Source: Saccoglossus kowalevskii
Lineage: Eukaryota; Hemichordata; Enteropneusta; Harrimaniidae
Reading direction: 5' to 3'
Assembly: GCF_000003605.2 (NCBI RefSeq)
Contig: NW_003139398.1
Coordinates: forward strand, 2,147 to 28,137
DNA length: 25,991 nucleotides
Every line of letters starts with the position of its first letter. Position 1 is the stretch's first letter. Position numbers and translations under genes: made by a program. Positions 1 to 8,956 of this stretch are shown here, in pieces. Under the pieces are notes generated by a model. It was not told the DNA's origin and did no database searches. It saw only the letters and a program-made list of their open reading frames with translations.

Positions 1-1080
1 AAATAACGTCTTTGTTTAAAAAAGATCTGTCAACCAAGATACATGCGCAAGCAAGATTTATGAAACGAAACAGAAAATAATCATGTCATTGTCAGTGCAA
101 TGCAGACAGCTGACCTGTTTTGATTAGTTCGCCCGTTTCTCGTTTGCTGGCCATTTTTTCTGGAGTGTGACACAAATGGTGAACATGATACTGCCAAATC
201 AATCAAGAACCAGGATACGGCTTGGATACGCTGAAACTTTGTAAATCGTCCTCTTTTCAATTGTAAACTTTATTCCAGTGTTACGCTAAATACATGTACT
301 AAATACTAAACAAGCGCGCATATCGTATTCATTTACAGCATCGGATTTTAAAACAATGACTCGTGGAATCACAAAGAAACTATTAAGTACATATTTCACA
401 CATTACCGAGGACCGCGGTAGAGACCGGTACAGCGGTAGAGACCCCTAATTATAAGCAGTCCGCGGCTCTCCCCGGCGTTCTGCGGTACACCGCGGTAAT
501 GACCGCGGTGCACCGCCCGTTTGATTTCCTACTCTTCCCTAAACATAATAGGACCTTGATGCACGTAATTTTTTTTTTCGGATCAAGTTCGAAATGGCCG
601 ACTGGCGGTCATTTTGTTTTGAAGAATTCAGTGAAAGTGGTCTGAGATTTCGGTCATGATCTGCTTTGAATGTATATGTCACTCAAATATGAACGGAACG
701 GGGATGTGTCATTGACAATGACTTGTTTTATTGCAAGAATGTCTGCCTCACAATTTGAGAGCAATATGTCCATTGAAGAGTTTTTTGTAATTATTTGAGT
801 TCAGGGAAATCAGTTTTATTATTTTCGCAAAGTAGCTATGAATCACAAATATATCATGCTTGATGCAACTTTCCCTGATATGATAGTGATTGAAAGAATA
901 ATTATCGACAAAAAAAGAAAAATTACATGAAATATTTGAAAATACATAATATTGAGATATGTCATTTCGTCAAATATTAAAGAAAAGATTTATATTTAGG
1001 TCCCAGTCACCTCAGAAGTTCTTTCTAGAAATGAGAATATTTTTTTTGCCAGACTAAGTATCATTTTTTTTTTTTTTTAG
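1..1080 (+). other. 3' part of an IPMK intron
   Basis: This stretch has no coding exon I can recognise. I searched it for the preceding IPMK segment (the GMRVY-type and PxxxDxKxG regions) and did not find it. It ends in a T-rich tract and AG at 1079-1080, the acceptor of the last IPMK exon, with a plausible branch-point ACTAA near 1053. It contains a GC-rich island at 411-520 with repeated ACCGCGGT palindromes. The rest is AT-rich and featureless. Confidence 0.65.
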
Positions 1081-1922
1081 GACTGGCTCGATTTTTGAAC
1101 AGCGATGAAGATTTCCGTATGGATGTCATCCCAACGTTTATCAAAAAGTTAGAGGAAATTCAGAACTGGTTTGAGAACCAAACAAAGATGCATTTCTTCT
1201 CTAGTTCATTACTTTTAGTTTACGAAGGAGACGTCCAGATTTCATCCGACGAAGAGAATGAGTTTGTCCAATTGAATCCAAACATTGTTAGTTTCGCTGA
1301 ACTCGAAATGACAAATTCAGATGCAAAGCAGTCTAATTCAGACAAGGATTATTTGTCTTTTCCTCCCCCTTCTCTGCTTCATAAAGATAAAGCTGGGGAG
1401 CATGTTTCCATGGCAACAGCACCAAATAATGTAGGAGATAAAGTTGATGACCAAAAATCTTTGGTAAATGGACTTGATGGACCAAAGGCTTCTCTACAGG
1501 AGGATGCCACAGTTGAACAATCATTTACCGAGACTTTGCATATAAAAGAGAGTGATGATGATGACGATGAAGTTATTGGAGCATTAACCGTGGCAGAGAT
1601 GAGAGCCAGACAAAAAAAGAAACTTGCCCCTCCATCCACTGTAACCCCCTTGGCTTCCTTATCTCAAGATCCTGATTGGTCGAGCAGGGACACATGTGAC
1701 CTAAAACCACCAATCGCTGAAGCTGGTTTACCTATGCAAGCTTGTGCCTCTGAGCCGATCAATCTAGTTACTTCTACTATTGATGATAGGCTAGCTGACG
1801 TGAAAATGATTGATTTCACTCATGTTATACCATCTAATTCAGTAGATGAAAATTACTTGTATGGACTTAGGCGACTGATACAACATTTTAAAACTTTAAA
1901 TGTGTGTGGATTTGAATACTAA
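1081..1922 (+). CDS. IPMK: Inositol polyphosphate multikinase, last coding exon (partial gene)
   Basis: IPMK is a nuclear/cytosolic kinase of the inositol-phosphate kinase family that phosphorylates Ins(1,4,5)P3 to InsP4/InsP5 and can act on PIP2. The exon follows a poly-T/AG acceptor at 1080 and opens with two bases completing a split codon (probably Gly), giving GLARFL, like DGVSRFF in human IPMK. Counting from the Asn codon at 1098 as residue 2, an amphipathic helix with NWFENQ leads to SSSLLLVYEGD (residues 36-46). MIDFTHVIPSNSVDENYLYG follows near 238-257. The Asp of IDF (codon 1812-1814) is the metal-binding residue of the family. Between these blocks lies a ~190-residue polar, probably disordered insert with a DDDDDE tract and a basic RARQKKK run, where human IPMK also has a disordered NLS-bearing loop. 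The N-terminal half of the kinase, including PxxxDxKxG, lies before the window. The C-terminus ends CGFEY-stop instead of the family's short tail, because the stop lies in satellite-like sequence. IP6K is less likely because VIPSN..DE.Y.YGL matches IPMK better. Confidence 0.88.
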
Positions 1923-1952
1923 GGCATGTCTCGTGTGCATGAAAGGTAGGTT

Positions 1953-1990
1953 GGGTAGGATCGGGTCGGGTCGGGTCGAGTCTGGTCGGG
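1953..1990 (+). other. Putative G-quadruplex, GGGTC tract
   Basis: GGG runs start at 1953, 1963, 1968 and 1973, with a further GGG at 1988. They are separated by loops of 7, 2, 2 and 12 bases. The first four fit the G3N1-7 quadruplex rule. The tract begins about 30 bases after the IPMK stop on the mRNA-sense strand. Confidence 0.6.
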
Positions 1991-2611
1991 TCTGGTTAGG
2001 TGTTAAGGCTGCAACCAATACAATATTTTACTTGGTAAACTGGCTGTTTGGGTTGAGTTGGGATTTGAATACTAATGCATGTGTCACTAGTATAATCCTG
2101 TGGGTATGTTGGGTTGAGTTGGGTGACATGGCTGCATCCAATACAATATTTTATTTCAATGGTAAACTGGTTGTTTGGGTTGAGTTGGGATTTGAATACT
2201 AACGCATGTGTCACTTGTATAATCCTGTGGGTAGGTTGGGTTGAGTTGGGTGACATGGCTGCATTCAATACAATATTTTACTTGGTAAACTGGCTGTTTG
2301 GGTTGAGTTGGGATTTGAATACTAATGCATGTGTCACTAGTATAATCCTGTGGGTATGTTGGGTTGAGTTGGGTGACATGGCTGCATCCAATACAATATT
2401 TTATTTCAATGGTAAACTGGTTGTTTGGGTTGAGTTGGGATTTGAATACTAACGCATGTGTCACTTGTATAATCCTGTGGGTAGGTTGGGTTGAGTTGGG
2501 TGACATGGCTGCATTCAATACAATATTTTATTTCAATGGTAAACTGGTTGTTTGGGTTGAGTTGGGTTGTGAATACTAACGCATGTGTCACTTGTGTTCT
2601 GTTGGTAGGTT

Positions 2612-2634
2612 GGGTTGGGTTGGGTTGGGTTGGG
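2612..2634 (+). other. Telomere-like (GGGTT)n tract, putative G-quadruplex
   Basis: Five GGG runs separated by TT occur in the sixth satellite unit, which is lengthened to 134 bp by this expansion. It has the form of a perfect quadruplex motif on the mRNA-sense strand. It is too short and interrupted to be telomeric. Confidence 0.65.
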
Positions 2635-2802
2635 TGACATGGCTGCAACCAATACAATATTTTATTTTAATGGTAAACTGATTGTTTGGGTTGAGTTGGG
2701 TTGTGAATACTAACGTACCTGTCACTTGTATAATCCTGTAGGGAGGTTGTGTAGTGTGACATGCATGTGAAGTACTTTTTGACTTCTGTGTTTTGCAGTT
2801 AC

Positions 2803-2860
2803 CTGTCTGTCTGTCTGTGTATGTACGAGTGTATTTGTGTGTATGCGTGTCTGGCTGTTC
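2803..2860 (+). repeat. CTGT / GT-rich microsatellite
   Basis: Several CTGT tetranucleotides are followed by GTGTATG-type alternating purine-pyrimidine sequence. It is a simple repeat joining the satellite to the next repeat block. Confidence 0.7.
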
Positions 2861-3590
2861 CACCGATATCTCAAGAATCGTATGTTTGTTTTTAATGAAA
2901 CTTGGTGCATAGACGCTCTAGGCTAATGCGCAAATTTAATTAGGTTTAGGTTGAAATCCATGCATATTATTTACCTAATTTGCATGCTAATCAACTAATT
3001 TTTAGCTGTTCCATGACTGTTCCACTGATATCTAAAGTGCCATTCTTTGGATTTTGGTGAAACTTGGTACATAGATGCTCTGGACTAATGCATAGATTTG
3101 AGTAGTTTTGGATAAAAATCCATGGTTATTAATTACCTAATTTGCATAATGATTAGTCTCTTTTCAGGTTTTCCACTAATATCTTGAGTACTACCAGTAA
3201 TCATCACATTTCAATAAAACTTAGTACATAGATGTCATAGGTTAATATCCATGAATATTAATTAGATAATTTGCATAATTAATAAATTTACAGCTTTTTA
3301 GTACATACATGTAGATGCTCTAGGACAATGCACAGACCTAATTAGTTTTGGGTTAAAATCAGTGCATATCAATTACCTAATTTGTATAATTAACCAATTT
3401 TCAGCTTTTATACTGATATCACAATCAGTCCTTGGCTGAATTTTTTCTTAACTTTAGAACATACTGGACCCTAGAGGCTGTCTAAAGCATTCGCCATGCA
3501 GTGGAGTTGAATTAAACGAAGAAATTTTGCATATTAATTACTAATTTGCGTAATTTGAAACCTGATTTGCTTGGCAATAAATTAGATCAA
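2851..3590 (+). repeat. Decayed tandem repeat, about 5 units of 110-165 bp
   Basis: The block ACCTAATTTGCAT (or a variant) recurs at 2973, 3135, 3264, 3375 and 3540. In most units it is preceded by a shared order of motifs: TTCCACTGATATC, GAAACTTGGTACATAGATG, CTCTAGGCTAATGC and GTTTTGGGTTAAAATC. Later units have internal deletions. No open frame runs through. The family is not identified. Confidence 0.75.
3576..3581 (+). promoter_or_regulatory. Candidate IPMK polyadenylation signal
   Basis: An AATAAA hexamer lies about 1.65 kb after the IPMK stop. Further AATAAA copies are at 3732 and 4022. None can be chosen from sequence alone, and the true 3' end of IPMK is unknown. Confidence 0.25.
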
Positions 3591-6318
3591 AGTTTCCTGA
3601 CATTCTGCAGGGTATTTTATTTAAATATCCAACCTCAAATTACCCGATGGGTTTAATTTTCATTAGAGTATTATTGGAATGGAATTGTGTAAAATATTCC
3701 CACAGAAATTTGTAGGCTGGCGAGAGGGAGCAATAAACATGTTCAGTATTCTAAATAAAAATCATATTGTTTGTTCAGGTTGAATCACAGGGAGCCCAGA
3801 AACTATAATGAACTGTACGCAGTCTTCATGAGCAAGGGGGCGGGGTTATCTAGTGTAAAAAATAGACAAGGGATGAAGGCTCTAGGCAGCCCATATTTTT
3901 TAAACTGGAGAAAACAGACGAATAGAATGAAAAATAAAATCCATAAAAAATATAAGCTTGAATATTAGCTGCTCTTTCAAATTTTGCCAAAGCCTTACCT
4001 ATATTTTACCAATATCTGCTGAATAAATCAAGAAAACTACAAAAATTTACTCCACAGGCTCACTGGAACTTCATCCCTTGTCTGTTTCTTACACTAGATA
4101 CCAGCCGATACCCCCCCCCCCCCATAGAGACTGTTTGAATTGAAAACTTAGTGTAGAAGCTAATGTACTAAATGTGTAATAACCTTCCACATTTCGGCCT
4201 TTTGATGCAAGTTCATTAGACTAAAGCCACTGAAAAAAGGGCAATCACTGGTCACATTAATTGAATGGCCTCGGTATAATAACTGAATGCCTATCTATTC
4301 TTCATACACTTTATTTGAACAAACCTTTGTAAACTCAACGCATTTCTCAGTTTTTCTTTTATGATTAGTACGTGATTGTCATTGTAATGTCATCCTAAAC
4401 TGCTCAAAATCATTGCCGTTATGTCATCATTTCTTCTTCATCTCATAAAACCATTTTATATTCAGGGGTGAATATGGAAATTTGTTGGGGGGGGGCTTGA
4501 AATTCTTGCCCTCCATCTCCACCCAATTTCAAATGCCCTACCCCTAGCTTTGTATCTACATTATTATTTCATTACTTAATAATCTTTTTACTGCAAAGTT
4601 AAGTCAGTAGATTTTTTTTTGCCATATTTTCTTAATTTTTTTTTTTATTTTTACTACATTATTAAATGTTGTCCATTTAATACTTTTTGTATTATAAGTT
4701 TCATACTTTCATATTTATTTATGATGTATTATTTGTTGCATATTTTAATTTCTGTATTATCCTTATTGCTTGCCATAAACATAATTCAAAAACATCACAA
4801 ACATAACAAACTTGCTTCGGTATCTATATTTTTGTGGTTAATATCTTATTTCTTATGAACCCACTGCACATTGTTACTGATTTACCTTGGGAAAATTATT
4901 ATGTCCATTGCACAAGTAGCATGATGTTGTCAATATGGCTGTCTTCCTACCTATGGTTAATGTCAGCATCTTATTGAATTTACCCCTGCTAACTTCTGGG
5001 AGAGTCTTGTGTATTCAATCACATTTTGAGATCCCACATTACTCCAGTAATGTTGGAACTAACCATTGATTTGTTCATTAATGTTTGCATTTTGTGTTAT
5101 AAAAAGTTTTAAAAAAGTCTGTTAGGTTATGGTTGAGATAAAAAGTTTCTTATATTTATACTAAATATTGTTTGACAATCTAATTGATGAATTTTGGGTA
5201 GAGAGTGATTCATACATTCATCATGACAAAACATTTGCATTTATGTAAATATGAATAAGTAATGAACAATTGTGCATACCCAGCACCTGATTAACTAGTA
5301 CAGGAAGTGTCGTGCACTTGATAGTCCTGTTTAAAACATTGCTGATGTTGTTGTTTTTTGGCAAGCAATGTATTAAAGGGACGAAGATGTCGTGCCACAT
5401 TATGTTTAATTTATGTCCCATTTCATGTTGCAGGTGTAAAATACTTTGTTTGGTATATGGGAAATGTGCATCTAATGGACCTGAGCTGCGAATGGCAGCT
5501 AAGATCGTGAGAGAGAGACAGGGAAGGGAAGGGAGAGAGAGCAACCATGACTTGGGTTTTGCCCCTCAAATATTATTCCATTCTGTCTCGTCATTATGTC
5601 TATTGTCCCACCGTGGGAGAGAATGCAACATATTCTAAGGGCCAAGTTTTGTGACTCTCGATCTCATTAATTTTGGTCTTCATTTATATCTACACTTTAT
5701 TAGAATATTTTGTATAGCTTACTTAACATGTAACCATAGCAATGTAGACATTTTCAGTAAGATGTAATACAGGAGAATAGAATATGATTATCATGTACTT
5801 GTATCACAGATTTTATTTAAATTCACTCAATCGTAGCTCGTCAAAGTGTTCAGAATTAATTACTGCATCTTGTTGTCGTCATAATTTAAAGACATGTTTT
5901 GTTAATTCCTTATCTTGAAAACCCCAATACGGGGTGCCAGTCATATAGTATTGACTGTTTGTTTTTGAAACAAATTATTTTCCCCAGTCCGAAGACTTTA
6001 ATCAAATATCAAACAAATTGTAAATGAATTAACTGTATTTCTGTCTTCCTGAATTAATATGCCAAGAATTTTTTTCACTTTAATGCTATTTACAAACTCA
6101 TGAATATGTAATAAATTTTTTTATGTAATATGGTAGGAATTTTGTGAAAATTTTAAATAAATGCCTAATGGGTAATAAAATGTGGGTTTGTTCATCACTT
6201 CCTGTATGTTTCAGAATGAGTGGTTGGGCCTAATGTTGCTACAATCACTTCATTAGTTACCAATAGCAAATTAAATATTGATTGATTTAGTAAATGCTGC
6301 CACTTTCACTGCCAAAAG
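3591..6318. other. Intergenic AT-rich region, no supported gene
   Basis: I see no coding exon with recognisable protein similarity. Short open frames at 3771-3968, 4619-4858 and 5312-5638 lack homology and codon structure. The only notable structures are the inverted repeat at 3847-4100, homopolymer C and G runs (4111-4123 and about 4487-4495), and a GA-rich stretch near 5505-5540. Confidence 0.6.
3847..4100. repeat. Fold-back inverted repeat with 32-bp arms
   Basis: The left arm is 3847-3878 and the right arm is 4069-4100. They are reverse complements at 30 of 32 positions and enclose about 190 bases. The left arm is preceded by GGGGGCGGGG and the right arm is followed by a C13 run, so partial complementarity extends outward. 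It may be a decayed inverted-repeat transposon or an inverted duplication. Confidence 0.75.
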
Positions 6319-6626
6319 TTTAAAGAACGGCAGTCGTCGCACCACATATGTGCGACATTTGTGTTAATAAACATTGATTTTCCCACAATCCAATGCGCTC
6401 TGCTAATGGAAATCACAAGTATGAGGTTTGACCGGGCCCGACTTTCACTAATTACTGTCGGTGACTCCTTTGACACCTTCCAATCACCTACAAAATACCT
6501 AATTAAAGCTTGGTAACGTCTCAGTTTGTACTTGTTGATCTGCGCAACAGCCAAAGTTGCCATCTTTGTTTATATGAAACCCATATATCTTGCGCATACT
6601 TGGCGTGACGACTACCGCCCTTTAAA
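6319..6626. mobile_element. MITE-like element with TTTAAAG..CGG..AGTCGTC inverted ends
   Basis: The left end reads TTTAAAGAACGGCAGTCGTC. The reverse complement of the right end reads TTTAAAGGGCGGTAGTCGTC, so 17 of the first 20 bases agree. The element is 308 bp with no transposase frame, which fits a non-autonomous DNA transposon. TTTAAA/TTAA at both ends may include the target duplication, as in piggyBac-like elements, but the boundary is ambiguous. Confidence 0.7.
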
Positions 6627-6867
6627 CGAATATCAAACCACGAATTATTCTGAGAAAATGCATCGCCCACAGAATTGTAAATTAAGATTTGGAAAACATT
6701 AGGTAGGTCAAAGGTGATTTCTGTTCACAAAAATCATATTGTTCATACAATTTTTGTTCACACTTTCCAATTTTACCGGAAGTGAATGATTGATGAAAAG
6801 ATTACATTTTCTGTGCACAGGTTTGCTAAGTGCAAGAAAAATTCATTAAAGCAGGGGAGTAATCCAT

Positions 6868-6960
6868 GCGCATGTGGCAGATGGCCATAGCGTGTCATTG
6901 TTTACAAACAATTGTTCACCCATGAGCCTTTGCATTTTTAGCATGGTTTATCTTCGCTTA
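6868..6960 (+). repeat. Dispersed repeat, copy 1
   Basis: Positions 6878-6911 are identical over 34 bases to 23856-23889. Similarity continues downstream through ACCCATGA..CCTTTGC and TTTTT. The family is not identified. Confidence 0.75.
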
Positions 6961-7314
6961 GAACTTAATTTCCATGCATTCATACTCTGGATATTTTATT
7001 TTACCTGTCAACAAATATCACTATGAGCAAGGTACAGAGATTGGATAAAAGGTGACAAAAATATCAGATAAGAAATCCTTGATGCACATTTTAACAGTTT
7101 TACCTCTGGGTGCCAGATATTTTGAAAAAATTCAGTGCGAATATTTTCAAATTTTGGAAAATCATTTTGGACCGTGTAAACAGTTCCAGATATTGCTTTT
7201 AGTTTTTCATCACACGGTTTGTCAATTTATATCAACATTATCATATATACATATACATATCAATTTATTAACAAGTAAACGAGTACTAGTTTATAAGTAT
7301 CGGTATATGTGTAA

Positions 7315-7517
7315 TACTGTAGAATACTTTATTTTCACTTGGAATTTATTTTCGCTGAAGGGATGATTCCGTGAAAATAAAATCCAGCGAATGTACTTTT
7401 TTTCCTATATTTCACATTAAACTCATGAAAAATCAGTGAAAATAAATTCCAAGCAAAACGCCCAAAAAGCCTTTTCAGCGAAAATTAATTCCAGCAAAAA
7501 TAAAGTATTCCACAGTA
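7315..7517 (+). mobile_element. MITE family A, copy 1 (complete)
   Basis: The element is 203 bp with imperfect inverted ends about 45 bp long. The left end reads TACTGTAGAATACTTTATTT and the reverse complement of the right end reads TACTGTGGAATACTTTATTT. The interior repeats GTGAAAATAAAATCCAGCG and its complement. TA at both ends suggests a TA target duplication, as in Tc1/mariner-derived MITEs. There is no coding capacity. Related copies lie in helicase introns 7 and 8, in the same orientation. Confidence 0.85.
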
Positions 7518-7520
7518 ATA

Positions 7521-8114
7521 GAATCTCCAACAATTAAATCCAGGTTGGAGGAACTGTATGATGCATCTCCAGTAGTTATCAATAAAATTTTCAGTCTACC
7601 TTACACTACTACAATTTCAACAGAATTTAGAGCCTTTCAGTTTCAAATTATTCATAGATATATTCCAACGTTTTCAAAATTTTTGGAATGGAAGTTAGTT
7701 GACTGCCCTCTATGTACTATGTGTTTCACAGAAATTGGAACCATGGAGCACTTGTTCGTAGAATGCAATTGTGTACAGTCGTGGAAAAAAAATACAGCAA
7801 ATCTAATTTAATTTCAAATATAGTTAGTAATAAACAAAATATTATACTTGGCATCTATGAGGTGGAAAATATCATGTTGAATCATTTTATTTTATTGTTT
7901 AAAAAATACATACACAAATGTAGGGAGGAGCCAAAATCTTGTCTTTTTTTTGGTTTCAAGGCATACATGAATTGGCCTAAAACAAAATGTTATATCATCA
8001 GAAATGGGAGCCACTTAGGATATAGAGAAATGGGTAGCCACTCATTCAATGACAGCAGTCAACAAGGCTCAATTTTATAAAGATCAAGGTAGTAAACTGG
8101 TTAAAAATGTTTGA
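7521..8114 (+). pseudogene. Dead 3' end of an L1/Tx1-type LINE reverse transcriptase ORF
   Basis: The frame containing 7545 encodes FRAFQFQIIHRYIP..., then CPLCTMC and GTMEHLFVEC. This is the Cys-Cys-His-Cys arrangement of the zf-RVT region at the C-terminus of L1-like retrotransposon polyproteins. A shift at the A8 run (7785-7792) moves the reading to a second frame: NIILGIYE.., LNHFILLFKKYIHKCR, FFGFKAYMNW. These match the usual LINE tail (LGI..., ILLAKYYIYKC, FK.YL). A second shift near 8030 leads to KWVATHSMTAVNKAQFYKD and a stop at 8112-8114. The element is 5'-truncated and doubly frameshifted, so inactive. Its left edge lies four bases from MITE A copy 1, which may have inserted into it. 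Confidence 0.82.
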
Positions 8115-8650
8115 ATTTATTTTTTATTAAAATAGTACAAACAAAACATGATAGTTGCCATTGAAGGGTACAAAATAGAAAACTCCACAAACTTTTCTTT
8201 TCTATTCAGTTTTTCAGTGTGTGTATGTTTTTGTTACTGTAAACTTTTATGTTAATATTGTGTGAAAAAAAAATTATATCATGTGGAAAGAAACAGACTA
8301 CGAAATCATTTTGTAGATGATGCAAAAAGTTGACAATGGTGGAAAAGATAATTTCTGACCATGTGCACCAAGATTCCTGATATGGTGAGCAAAATTTCAT
8401 GTAAATTTGTTTTTCTGAAATCTATTAAGACAATTGATACAGATCGTTGTGTTTCTAGTGCAATTGGTTTTAATAGAAAGAATAGTTGCAAAAAAAAGGC
8501 AGTGAATAAAAAGTTTATTTTTAAAATGAAGAAAATGTGAAAAAATATGGTGTATTAATGGTGCCATATTTTATTGAAAAACACCAAATGATAAAAAAGA
8601 GACTGTACAGAAGTCTAAATATAAAGGTTGAAAAATAGTATGTTGTGGAA
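8115..8650. other. Intergenic AT-rich stretch
   Basis: I see no gene, repeat or RNA. Minus-strand open frames (8206-8491, 8521-8887) have no recognisable similarity, and one overlaps the helicase first exon in antisense. Confidence 0.6.
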
Positions 8651-8659
8651 CACTGATTA

Positions 8660-8863
8660 AGAAGTTGCGCCATCTGTCGGGCAAATGTCGATAGTCGTGT
8701 AAAGGTCAAGGGTTGAAGGTAAAATGTTGCCATCCGTGTCACGTGATCGTTCCTTTCCATGTGCTATTTCGTTTGACACGTTTTGTGTCGAGATCCTTCC
8801 TCGTTTTTTTGCTACTTTACGCTTCCCCTTCGTTATCTCATGCCTGTCCAGTTGATTGATACC
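8660..8863 (+). promoter_or_regulatory. Probable promoter and 5' UTR of the DDX21-like gene
   Basis: This is less AT-rich than the DNA upstream and has no TATA box near the start. It contains a palindromic E-box TCACGTGA (8739-8746) of the Myc/Max-USF type. A pyrimidine string CCTTTCC (8752-8758) fits the TCT initiator of ribosome-biogenesis genes. A GCGCCATCTG element lies near 8667 and a pyrimidine-rich leader at 8796-8838. The start of transcription is inferred, not seen. Confidence 0.45.
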
Positions 8864-8956
8864 ATGGAGGAAGAAGTCAAGAATCAATCGAGCGGTTCAG
8901 AGACTGAAGTCAAACACAAAAAGTCCAAAAAATCGAAGAAAGATGCGAAGGAAAAG
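8864..8956 (+). CDS. DDX21: DDX21-like exon 1
   Basis: 31 codons, beginning [13 protein letters not shown] and then Lys-rich. It ends GAAAAG before GTACGT (phase 0). It encodes the start of the charged N-terminal tail. Confidence 0.9.

Larger units (their letters stand above)
1908..2765 (+). repeat. G-rich satellite, about 7 units of 123-134 bp, overlapping the IPMK stop
   Basis: The anchor GGATTTGAATACTAA (later GGTTGTGAATACTAA) recurs at 1908, 2061, 2188, 2311, 2438, 2565 and 2699. Spacings are 153, 127, 123, 127, 127 and 134 bp. Each unit holds GCATGTGTCACT, CCTGTGGGTAGGTTGGGTTGAG-like DNA, GACATGGCTGCA and CAATACAATATTTTA. The pair of units 2061-2310 recurs almost unchanged at 2311-2560, so a 250-bp dimer was duplicated recently. 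The first unit is divergent, and its anchor contains the IPMK stop codon TAA (1920-1922). The array is probably transcribed as IPMK 3' UTR. Open frames on the minus strand are by-products of low stop density and not genes. Confidence 0.93.

Noticed and set aside
1996-2863. Overlapping open frames of 83-120 codons on both strands in the satellite
   Set aside because: They repeat the same peptide because the DNA is tandemly repeated, and unit lengths (127, 123) are not multiples of three. They have no start context or similarity.
3771-3968. 65-codon frame ending KKYKLEY, preceded by an AG acceptor-like site
   Set aside because: No recognisable similarity, and it overlaps an arm of an inverted repeat. 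No matching donor or neighbouring exon.
5312-5638. 108-codon frame after a TTGCAG acceptor-like site
   Set aside because: No protein family recognised and a GA-rich low-complexity middle. Antisense frame 5221-5544 is equally long.
7052-7366. 104-codon frame
   Set aside because: No recognisable LINE or host motif. Its end runs into the MITE.
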